A stretch of DNA of 24,451 bases from SKLM01 sp964542755. GTDB taxonomy: Bacteria > Chloroflexota > Anaerolineae > B4-G1. The position numbers and the translations under genes were made by a program. A model generated the notes under the pieces. That model saw only the letters and a list, made by a program, of their open reading frames with translations, did not search any database and was not told the origin of the DNA. The stretch is taken from assembly GCA_964542755.1 (NCBI GenBank), contig CAZIWL010000062.1, forward strand, positions 1-24,451, in the 5' to 3' direction. Of this stretch, positions 1-7,148 are shown piece after piece (within the stretch, counting starts at the first letter, position 1; each line of letters begins with the position of its first letter).

Positions 1-1
1 A

Positions 2-2077
2 CCTGCGGGACTATTAGCGCCGGAGGCTGAGGGGGCCAGGCATGCAGCCGCCCCGACGAGCCCGACAGATCGGGATGTCGACGTGCTCGCCGGGGTTGCC
101 CGTCGAGGACGGGTCATCGCCGGCCTGTCCCAATGGGAGGAAGCCTTCGAAGCTCTAGTAGATGCAGGCACCGCTGGCACCACCTCTCGAGACATGGACG
201 CTCTTTCCGCCGACTCGGCCCTCTCCCCACCCCGTGTGGCCGCGCTCCGCGAGCGGTTCGATCGCTTCGTGCTCCACCTCCGGCCGCCGGGCGGCAGCCG
301 CAGCGCTCGACACTTCGTCCGTTGGATGGAGTCCCTCATCGGTCCGGACCCCAATGCCCACCCCCGGGCGGCCGGGACAGCTGAACCCGACATAAGCCTG
401 GGCGTGATACGCCGCGTATGCGCGGCCATGTGGCCGGCCACATGGCCGGGACCGGGGGAGAACGATCACGCGGATGATACCCTTCTTCCATCATCCAACG
501 CAGAGCGCGATCTGGCCGCGCTGCGCGCCTTCAAGCGCCTGCTGCGAGGTCTGGTCTGGGCAGAGGAGGCTCTCAACGATCCACCCAGCGCTTTCCCAGC
601 ATTCTTCGAAGATCTCGTCACAGCCCTGGAGAGCGCCACCTACCGCGTGCCCCGGCGCGCGGACGGCGGGGACATCCTGGTCGCCGATCTTGTGGCCGCG
701 CGGGGCGTGCCCTTCCGAGCCGCGGCTGTGCTGGGGCTCGCCGAGGGCGCCTTCCCTGCACCTCAGAGCGAGGATCCCCTCGTGTGGGACGCGGACCGCA
801 AGACGCTCGGACTCCCCCTCCGACCCTCGACCGACAGCGCCGAGGCGGAATACTTCTACGAAGCCGTCGCGGCCCCCTCGGACAGACTCTTGCTCACACG
901 GCCCCGCCTGACCGACGATGGTGCCCCGTGGAAGGCCTCTCCTTTCTGGGAGGAGGTCCGGCGACTGACCAACGTCGAGCCCTTGGCCTCCTCCAACACC
1001 CTGGCACCGCCGCCCGAGGAGGCGGCCTCCTGGCCCGAGCTCATGCAGGGCGCTGCCCGGCGCGCCCCCAGTGACCCCCTGTGGCGCTGGATCCAGGAGC
1101 AGAGGCCGGCAGCGGCCGCCGCAGTCGTGGTCGGTGCGCAGGTGGTGACGATGCGCCAATGCCGCGCCGACTCCCCCTTCGACGGCGGCCTCCACGCTCT
1201 CTCGGCCCATTTCTCGCGAGAGCTCGACAGCCGCCACGTGTGGAGCGCCAGCCGCCTTGAGGCCTACCTCGCCTGCCCCTTCCTCTTCTTCGTAGGCAGC
1301 ATCCTCGCCCTGGAGCCGTGGGAGGAGCCGCGCCAGGGAATCGACTGGGTCCATCGCGGGAACATCTATCACAAGATCCTCGAACGGGTCTACCAGGCCG
1401 TGGACGATCCCACCGAACTCACACAGCTCCTTGAGGCATTGCCCGACACGGCGGACGAAGTGCTGGACAGGGCGCCGGAGGAACAGGGATTCCGCCGCAC
1501 CGCCTGGTGGGCCCAGACCCGGCGCGAGCTGGTGGAGGATGTGCGCCGGTCCCTTGAGGCCCTCCACGACGACGATCTGCGGGGCGGCTTTGTGCCAGGA
1601 TGGTACGAGGCGGCCTTCGGACTGGGCCCCAGGCCCCCGCTGGTCGTCCGTAGTTCGGTCGACGGGGACCGATTCCAGCTCCGCGGCCTCATCGACCGGG
1701 TGGACCGAGATCCGGAGGGAAAGCTGCGTATCATCGACTACAAGACCGCCGGACCATCAAGCTATCGGGATTCGGCCCTCCAAGCCGGCGAGAAGATCCA
1801 GCTCCCTCTCTATGCCCTGGCGGCGCGCGAGGCCCTGGACCTGGGCGATCCCGTCTCTGGCTTCTACTGGCACGTCCGCCACGCCGAACCCAGTCCCTTC
1901 ACGCTCGAATCCTTCGGCCTCGAGGAGGCCGTTCGCACGGCGGTGGCCCACGCCTGGGATGCCATCCGCGGGGCTCGCGGCGGGAGCTTCCCCCCGCACC
2001 CACCGAAGGGCGGCTGTCCACCCTACTGCCCGGCCGTTGGCTTCTGCTGGCACTACGAGCGTCGATACGGAGGATGA
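2..2077 (+). CDS. addB: AddB, ATP-dependent nuclease subunit B (5'-partial)
   Basis: The frame is open from the first bases of the window, so this is the C-terminal ~690 residues of a longer protein; the GTG at 83 is probably internal. AddB pairs with AddA to resect double-strand breaks for RecA loading. The stretch GDILVADLVAARGVPFRAA followed by VLGLAEGAFP matches the helicase-like part of AddB. The C terminus is a RecB-family PD-(D/E)XK nuclease (GLIDRVDRD, then RIIDYKTAG, then the Gln of QLPLY). An iron-sulfur staple is visible: one Cys before the nuclease (codon at 1274, ACPFLFF) and three after it (codons at 2015, 2027, 2045; C-x3-C-x5-C), the usual AddB arrangement. It runs directly into addA. 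The family is clear; only the N terminus is unseen. Confidence 0.93.
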   Translation, partial: PAGLLAPEAEGARHAAAPTSPTDRDVDVLAGVARRGRVIAGLSQWEEAFEALVDAGTAGTTSRDMDALSADSALSPPRVAALRERFDRFVLHLRPPGGSRSARHFVRWMESLIGPDPNAHPRAAGTAEPDISLGVIRRVCAAMWPATWPGPGENDHADDTLLPSSNAERDLAALRAFKRLLRGLVWAEEALNDPPSAFPAFFEDLVTALESATYRVPRRADGGDILVADLVAARGVPFRAAAVLGLAEGAFPAPQSEDPLVWDADRKTLGLPLRPSTDSAEAEYFYEAVAAPSDRLLLTRPRLTDDGAPWKASPFWEEVRRLTNVEPLASSNTLAPPPEEAASWPELMQGAARRAPSDPLWRWIQEQRPAAAAAVVVGAQVVTMRQCRADSPFDGGLHALSAHFSRELDSRHVWSASRLEAYLACPFLFFVGSILALEPWEEPRQGIDWVHRGNIYHKILERVYQAVDDPTELTQLLEALPDTADEVLDRAPEEQGFRRTAWWAQTRRELVEDVRRSLEALHDDDLRGGFVPGWYEAAFGLGPRPPLVVRSSVDGDRFQLRGLIDRVDRDPEGKLRIIDYKTAGPSSYRDSALQAGEKIQLPLYALAAREALDLGDPVSGFYWHVRHAEPSPFTLESFGLEEAVRTAVAHAWDAIRGARGGSFPPHPPKGGCPPYCPAVGFCWHYERRYGG
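423..448. repeat. Perfect 26-nt palindrome within addB
   Basis: CGGCCATGTGGCC (423-435) is followed immediately by its exact reverse complement (436-448). It encodes the odd repeat AMWPATWPG in a poorly conserved stretch of AddB. With no spacer, it could form a cruciform or a protein-binding site, or be the relic of a small insertion. Confidence 0.6.
2069..2073 (+). promoter_or_regulatory. Ribosome binding site deciding the addA start
   Basis: A GGAGG lies at the very end of addB. It touches the ATG at 2074 with no spacing, but sits 6 nt before the ATG at 2080. This favours 2080 as the true addA start, although 2074 would give an ATGA overlap with the addB stop. Confidence 0.6.
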
Positions 2078-2079
2078 CC

Positions 2080-5000
2080 ATGTCGCCGGAGTCGCTCCAT
2101 CCCATCGTCGCGCAGCTGTCGCCCAACGAGGAACAGCTCCCCGCGGTCCGCGCTCGAGGCTCTGACGTGGTGGTCACGGCAGGAGCAGGTACGGGCAAGA
2201 CGCGCACATTGGTGGCCCGCTATCTTTCCCTGTTGGCCGAGGGTCGCCCGCTGCGCGGCATCGTGGCCATCACCTTCACCCGGAAAGCGGCCCGGGAGAT
2301 GCGCAATCGGGTCCGTGCTGAGGTGCGGCGGTATCTGGAGGAGCGCGACCTACCCGCCGAGGAGCAACGCGCCTGGCAGGCCATCTACGCCGACCTGGAC
2401 GCAGCCCGCATCGGCACCATCCACAGCCTCTGCGGCGAGATCCTGCGCGCGCATCCCGCTGAGGCATCCGCCGATCCCGGGTTCCGTGTACTGGATGAGG
2501 CCCAGGCCGCCCTCCTCCGGCAGCAGTCCATCGACGCCGCCCTCGCCTGGGCTGCCGACAGCCCGGCCGTCCTCCCCCTCTTCACGCTCCTGGAGACGCC
2601 GGACGCCCTTCGATCGGTCATCACCTCCCTCCTTGAGCGGCAGCTGGACGTCACCGCCGCTCTCTCCATGCTGCCAGAGGACCCCCTCCCGTATTGGCGG
2701 CAACTCCTCCGAGCCGAGCGACTGCGGCGCCTGGAAACCCTCGTCTCGAGCCAGGCCTGGTTGGAGGCCGTGGAGACCCTCTGCCATGCGCACCCCGCTG
2801 ATCCGAACGATGCCACGGCCGTCCAGCGGCAGCTCGTCCTTGATGCCCTCGCGGAGGCGTCGATCCTGCCTCCACGGGGTGAAGCGAGCACATACTTGGC
2901 TCCTCACTCCGTTGCTCCCGGTGATCAAGCGCAAGAACAAATCGCGGCCCTGGGGCGGCTGGCGGATATCAACCTGGTGGGCGGCAGCTACAGAGCCTGG
3001 ACGGGCGGGAAGTCGGAGAAGGACGCCGTCAAAGGGGCGCTCCGCACCCTGAGGACGCTCTGGCGGGGGGCGGCCGATCTCCTCTCCCTGGAGCTCACCC
3101 CGATCGACGAGCGTCTGGCCGAGACGATGCCTGCCCTACGCATGGTGTTCGACTATGCGTGCCGCCGTTACGAAGCGGCCAAAAAGGAGAGCCGGGGTGT
3201 GGACTTCGACGACCTCGAGCATGGCGCCGTGGCCTTGCTCCAGAACCATCCAACTGTGAGACGCCGATGGCGCTCCGAGATCGATTCGATCCTCATCGAT
3301 GAGTTCCAGGACACCAATCAGCGGCAGCGCGACTTCGTCCGACTGATCAGCGGCGAGGTGGAACACGGCGAAGCACCCGGCGATCTTTTCGTCGTCGGCG
3401 ACGCCAAGCAGTCGATCTACGGCTTCCGCGGCGCTGACGTCTCCGTCTTTCGCCGCGAGCGCGATCGAATCGTGGAGGACGGCGGGGTGGCGTGGCGCCT
3501 GGCCACCTCCTACCGCGCCCATCGCCCCCTCGTCGAGAGCCTCAATGAACTCCTACGGCCGGTTCTCGGCGAGAGCAGCGACCCCAGCCGACCGTGGGTC
3601 GAGCCCTTCGCGCCCCTGCGCGCCCACCGGGACGCCCCGCTGCCCGGCGTGCGCGAGCCCTACGTCGAGTTCCATCTCACCGTTGGATCCAAGGCGGACG
3701 GGGCTCTCCATCGAGCCGCCGGCGCTGCCGTCGTCCGTCTCGCGGAGCTCATCGAGCCTTGCCGACCCCCTGCCGGCAGTGGCGGGGCCGAGGGCCTCGA
3801 CTACGGGGACGCGGCCATTCTCTGCCGCTCCTCGTCCTCCTTCGACGCCTACGAAAATGCCCTTGACGACGCCGGACTTCCCTACGTCACGGTGGCCGGG
3901 CGCGGCTTCTACGACCGCCCGGAGATCCGCGACCTCCTCAATGCACTGCGCGCCGTGTCTGATCCCACGGACGACGTCGCCTTGGTAGGCCTGCTCCGTT
4001 CGCCGGCGCTGGGACTCTCCGATGTCGCCGTCTACCACCTGGTGCGCAGCCGGCCCACACCCTCCGAGCCGTTATGGCGCCACCTCCTTCGGGGCGAGAC
4101 ACCTCTCGGCGCCCCCTCCGAGGAGCGTGCTGCCCAAGCCATGGACCTCATCGCGCGACTCCACGGCGCGGCGGGCCGGACGTCCGTGGCCAACCTGCTC
4201 AAGGTCTTCCTGGACGCCACCCATTACCGGGCCAGCCTCCTTCGCGCGGGGGAGAACCGAGCCGTCCGCAACGTGGACAAGCTCCTATCCGATGCTCACG
4301 CCAGCGAGCTGGTCAGCGTTGGTGCTTTTCTTGACTACCTGGATGGTCTCCGCGAGAGCGGTGCGCGGGAGGGCGAGGCCCGGTCCGTTGCGGGCGGTGC
4401 GGTGCAGATCATGACCGTCCATCAAGCCAAGGGGCTGGAGTTCCCGCTGGTCGTGCTCGGCGACGCGAGTTGGTCCGGCGGACCTGGGCGACACGGGGTT
4501 CTCATCGATGACTTGCACGGTGTCCTGCTCCCGGTCAAAGGTGGTGAAGACGATCGCAGGGCCGCCCTGTACCAGCTGGCCGAGGAGCGCCAGGACGATC
4601 AGGAGGCTGCCGAGTCGAAGCGACTCCTCTACGTCGCCGCCACCCGAGCCAGAGAAAAACTCATCGTCAGCGGGACCCTGGGGGGGATCAAGAAGGACGG
4701 CACCCCCTACAAGCTGAACGGCTGGTTGGCTCAACTGGGGCGGCCCCTCGGTCTCCACGAGGTCGACATCCCCTACGACGCCGCGGGATTGGCTTGCCGA
4801 CGGTGGGCCCTCAGGGTCGACGAAGCGTCCGCGGCTTGCTGCGTCTACGAGCCGGAATACCCCTTCGACGCCCAACTTGACACCATGCTTGCCCCTCAGG
4901 CCGAACCCGAGACCGACGACCCGCCCGTGCCCCTGCCCCCGCCCCTACTGGCTCCGTTGGAGGCGCGTCCAGGTGAACCCGCCGGCGAGCATCTGAAGCG

Positions 5001-5610
5001 ACCCATCCCCCTTGTCATCCCCGCCCGCGAGGGAGCTGGGCCCCCATCTTGGATCGTCGGCGAGGTGACGCACCAGGCGCTGGCCGAATGGCAGCTCCCG
5101 AACGGCCCTGACGATACGGGCCTCAAGCTATGGATCCGGGCCCGCGCGCGCGCCGCCGGGCTGGTTGGTGACGACCAGGTCGCCCGAACAGAGCGCCGCG
5201 TGCGCCGTCTCCTCGTGGGCTTCCAGCGTCATCACCTCTTCAATGAGATTGCCGGGGCAGATCATCGACTACACGAAGTGCCCTACAGCCGCTACGAGGG
5301 TCGTCAGGTCGACACCGGCAAAGTCGATCTCCTTTACCGGAGCGGTTCCCACTGGACCATCGTGGAGTTCAAGACCGATTACGTGGCGGGGGAGACCAAC
5401 TTCCAGACACTGCTCGACGAGGAGGGGTACCTCACCCAGGTCCGCCGGTACGCGGCGGCCGGAGACCAGTTTCTCGGCGCTCGTCCGCGCTGTCTGCTGT
5501 GGATGCTGAACTGGGGCGGCGAGAGCCGCGTCTTCTCGGTCGCGGAGCAAGGGCCTCCCGCGCCCCTGAGCGAGCCCACCAGCGCTCCCGGAGGGCCCGG
5601 TTCACGGTGA
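2080..5610 (+). CDS. addA: AddA, ATP-dependent helicase/nuclease subunit A
   Basis: About 1176 residues, normal for AddA. It is a UvrD-like SF1 helicase fused to a RecB-type nuclease. Motifs in order: Walker A AGAGTGKT (about residues 34-41), ITFTRKAAREM (Ia), GTIHSLCGEIL, Walker B LIDEFQDTNQRQ (D407/E408), VVGDAKQSIYGFRGAD (III), TSYRAHRPL (IV), MTVHQAKGLEFPLVVLGD (V) and LLYVAATRAREKL (VI). The C-terminal nuclease shows GKVDLLY (D1083) and IVEFKTD (E1096, K1098), so both helicase and nuclease look intact. It forms an operon with addB. The gene ends 3 bp before the convergent minus-strand gene. The GGAGG at 2069 supports the start at 2080 rather than 2074. Confidence 0.95.
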   Translation: MSPESLHPIVAQLSPNEEQLPAVRARGSDVVVTAGAGTGKTRTLVARYLSLLAEGRPLRGIVAITFTRKAAREMRNRVRAEVRRYLEERDLPAEEQRAWQAIYADLDAARIGTIHSLCGEILRAHPAEASADPGFRVLDEAQAALLRQQSIDAALAWAADSPAVLPLFTLLETPDALRSVITSLLERQLDVTAALSMLPEDPLPYWRQLLRAERLRRLETLVSSQAWLEAVETLCHAHPADPNDATAVQRQLVLDALAEASILPPRGEASTYLAPHSVAPGDQAQEQIAALGRLADINLVGGSYRAWTGGKSEKDAVKGALRTLRTLWRGAADLLSLELTPIDERLAETMPALRMVFDYACRRYEAAKKESRGVDFDDLEHGAVALLQNHPTVRRRWRSEIDSILIDEFQDTNQRQRDFVRLISGEVEHGEAPGDLFVVGDAKQSIYGFRGADVSVFRRERDRIVEDGGVAWRLATSYRAHRPLVESLNELLRPVLGESSDPSRPWVEPFAPLRAHRDAPLPGVREPYVEFHLTVGSKADGALHRAAGAAVVRLAELIEPCRPPAGSGGAEGLDYGDAAILCRSSSSFDAYENALDDAGLPYVTVAGRGFYDRPEIRDLLNALRAVSDPTDDVALVGLLRSPALGLSDVAVYHLVRSRPTPSEPLWRHLLRGETPLGAPSEERAAQAMDLIARLHGAAGRTSVANLLKVFLDATHYRASLLRAGENRAVRNVDKLLSDAHASELVSVGAFLDYLDGLRESGAREGEARSVAGGAVQIMTVHQAKGLEFPLVVLGDASWSGGPGRHGVLIDDLHGVLLPVKGGEDDRRAALYQLAEERQDDQEAAESKRLLYVAATRAREKLIVSGTLGGIKKDGTPYKLNGWLAQLGRPLGLHEVDIPYDAAGLACRRWALRVDEASAACCVYEPEYPFDAQLDTMLAPQAEPETDDPPVPLPPPLLAPLEARPGEPAGEHLKRPIPLVIPAREGAGPPSWIVGEVTHQALAEWQLPNGPDDTGLKLWIRARARAAGLVGDDQVARTERRVRRLLVGFQRHHLFNEIAGADHRLHEVPYSRYEGRQVDTGKVDLLYRSGSHWTIVEFKTDYVAGETNFQTLLDEEGYLTQVRRYAAAGDQFLGARPRCLLWMLNWGGESRVFSVAEQGPPAPLSEPTSAPGGPGSR

Positions 5611-5613
5611 CCG

Positions 5614-6321
5614 TCACGCTTCGTGCGTAGCGTCCTCTCGCACCATCCCAAAGGTCAGGATCAGGTCCGGCCCGAACTCCTCTTCTTCAGCCTCCAGGGC
5701 GCCCTCAAGGCGGAAGTCCTCTAGCCGCCCCGTGCCCTCGGGGTCCAACGGAGCCGCCTGGAACTCACTCCCCCAAAGCACAGACACGTGCAGGCCCGCT
5801 GGAAGGCTCTCCTTGCTACTGAGCGTTGCGTACAGATCCACCCGTTCGGGATCTGAGACCCGTGGGCGCCCTGTCAGCCGCGCCGTCATCGTCCCGCGGT
5901 CCGTGCCGAACCACTCGGAGAAAAACACGGCACCTTCGCCCGCATCCTTCGGCTGCACATCCCGCGAACCACCAATCTTCCAGGCCCGGAGTGCCTCGCG
6001 GATGTGACCTCCGGAGATTTGAAAGCCTAGCGGAAAGACCTCGGGGTGCCGATCCCCCAGCCGGCGCCACCACCCTTCCTCTTCCACGCAGTTGAACCTG
6101 AGCGGGATCGGATCGCCAGCGGCAGCCAAACGCGCCTCCGCCTCCTTCTGAAGCTGCAGCGCATCGAGAAGGAAAAGATACGACGCCCGGCAACGTGGAC
6201 ACGTCCGCATGTGGGCCATCACCAGAGCCCGACGCTCCACGAGGCTCTCCCCCGTCACCGCAGCAGCAGCGACTGCCTCGATCAGATCCTGAACCTCTTC
6301 GCAACCGAGCCTGTCTGACAT
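5614..6321 (-). CDS. Putative zinc-finger (anti-sigma-like) protein, unknown function
   Basis: About 235 residues. The start is taken at the second Met of the open frame because GGAGG lies 9 nt upstream on the minus strand; a longer start at 6354 is possible. Near the N terminus is CEEVQDLIEAV, then a helix and AHMRTCPRCRASYLFLLDAL. The H-x3-C-x2-C and following helix resemble the zf-HC2 (anti-sigma, ZAS-like) zinc finger. No sigma factor gene is adjacent and no membrane helix is seen, so an anti-sigma role is not established. The remaining ~160 residues are not recognised; they look like a soluble beta-rich domain (FFSEWFGTDRGTMTARLTG, VDLYATLSS, LHVSVLWGSEF). An acidic run, ALEAEEEEFGPD, lies near the C terminus. 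It is convergent with addA. Confidence 0.65.
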   Translation of the reverse strand: MSDRLGCEEVQDLIEAVAAAAVTGESLVERRALVMAHMRTCPRCRASYLFLLDALQLQKEAEARLAAAGDPIPLRFNCVEEEGWWRRLGDRHPEVFPLGFQISGGHIREALRAWKIGGSRDVQPKDAGEGAVFFSEWFGTDRGTMTARLTGRPRVSDPERVDLYATLSSKESLPAGLHVSVLWGSEFQAAPLDPEGTGRLEDFRLEGALEAEEEEFGPDLILTFGMVREDATHEA

Positions 6322-6587
6322 AGCTGGTAGCCTCCAATCGCGATGTGCCGACACGGGCTCTCGCCTCCCAGCCCGCTTCGCCGTAGTCCGGAATCCCGCG
6401 GGCCGGCTGGACGAGCGCTAGACCACCCGGTCACACCGACCGTGAGTGCCTTGGCCCATAGACTCCGGACACCCGTCCTTCGTCATCCAGCGTCGGCGGA
6501 CCCACGTTGGCTCCCCCGGCTGGGACCGACCGAAAATACGCTCAGCTATGCTCCAGAAGTTTCGGGGCTCGGAGCGTTCACGCCTGG

Positions 6588-6670
6588 ATGCCCGTGGGGA
6601 CGGGAGCGCAGGCTCGCCCATTGCCCAATGGTACACCAGCCCCTACCGGCGGTCAAATCCGCCCGGGCAT
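6588..6670 (+). other. tRNA-like cloverleaf fold (not a canonical tRNA)
   Basis: A perfect 7-bp closing stem (ATGCCCG 6588-6594 with CGGGCAT 6664-6670) encloses three hairpins. A GGCGG-TCAAAT-CCGCC arm (6648-6663) abuts the 3' strand, exactly where a T-arm would be. An anticodon-arm-like hairpin has CCATT and AATGG stems (6618-6631). A D-arm-like hairpin has GAGC and GCTC stems (6604-6615). It departs from real tRNA: the T-loop is one T short, the anticodon loop is not 7 nt, the D region is wrong, and no CCA follows. It may be a decayed tRNA, a tRNA-like RNA, or chance. Confidence 0.2.
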
Positions 6671-6948
6671 GACGCAGGAGAACCCTTCCAGCTTCTGCCC
6701 TCCTGCTGCCGTTACCGTACCGCTCAGGACCCGCAGCGGATCTCCCGGGAGGATGGCACCGGGGCATCGAATCCCACGGAAGATGTCCTCCCCGACGGCA
6801 TGCCTGCAGCGCTCATGGTCCCCGCGGCCCTTCCGAGCACCTCAGACCTTTGCCGGAACCACCAAGGGCTTGGAGACGTGGCTCCTCCGTTCCGTCAACT
6901 GCCGAAAGGCCGCGTGTGCTCCACCGCGTCATTCCTACGCCTCACGCT

Positions 6949-6977
6949 TTGACCTCTTGGTGCGTCCTCGGTATAAT
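6949..6977 (+). promoter_or_regulatory. Sigma70-type promoter upstream of the first histidine kinase
   Basis: TTGACC at 6949-6954, a 17-bp spacer, then a perfect TATAAT at 6972-6977. This near-consensus promoter points at the kinase starting at 7149 and would give a leader of about 165 nt. It is the probable main promoter of the first two signalling genes and perhaps more of the block. Confidence 0.7.
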
Positions 6978-6987
6978 CGCCATTGTG

Positions 6988-7047
6988 ACCCGCGGTGGCA
7001 GTCAACGGGGAGTTCTAACCATGGTCCTCTGAGCTCTGCCCGCGGGT
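6988..7047 (+). other. Stem-loop at the 5' end of the predicted kinase transcript
   Basis: ACCCGCGG plus GCAG (6988-7001, with a TG bulge at 6996-6997) pairs with CTGC plus CCGCGGGT (7036-7047), closing a 34-nt loop. That is 12 bp starting only a few bases after the expected transcription start. It does not match a riboswitch class I can recall; a role in mRNA stability is possible. Confidence 0.45.
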
Positions 7048-7148
7048 TGGAAGCAAGCCGGTTCATTCCGCCAGAGGTTTTCCCTTGTGTGACGGGATAG
7101 ACCGAGCCAGCGGTTCCGCCCTCCGCATCATCGCAACGTGGACACACG

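Larger units (their letters stand above)
6322..7148. other. Long intergenic region without convincing gene
   Basis: About 830 bp between a minus-strand and a plus-strand gene. Open frames here (for example 6446-6952 and 6507-7100) overlap each other, have no recognisable domain, and look like chance GC-rich frames rich in Pro, Arg and Ser. It should hold the promoter of the minus-strand gene near 6330-6450, but no clear -35/-10 was found there. The supportable contents are a tRNA-like fold (6588-6670) and a strong promoter with a hairpin leader (6949-7047). Confidence 0.6.

Noticed and set aside
491..1567. Long antisense open frame (358 codons) opposite addB
   Set aside because: It lies fully within a clear AddB coding region, and its translation (Gly/Arg/Leu-rich) shows no domain; GC-rich genes often have open antisense frames.
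6761..6785. Sequence resembling a tRNA T-arm (GCATCGAATCCC)
   Set aside because: The flanking bases do not form a T-stem and no matching acceptor stem was found.
6446..7100. Overlapping plus-strand frames in the large intergenic gap
   Set aside because: Two frames overlap each other, their composition is that of chance GC-rich translation, and the second runs through a strong promoter.
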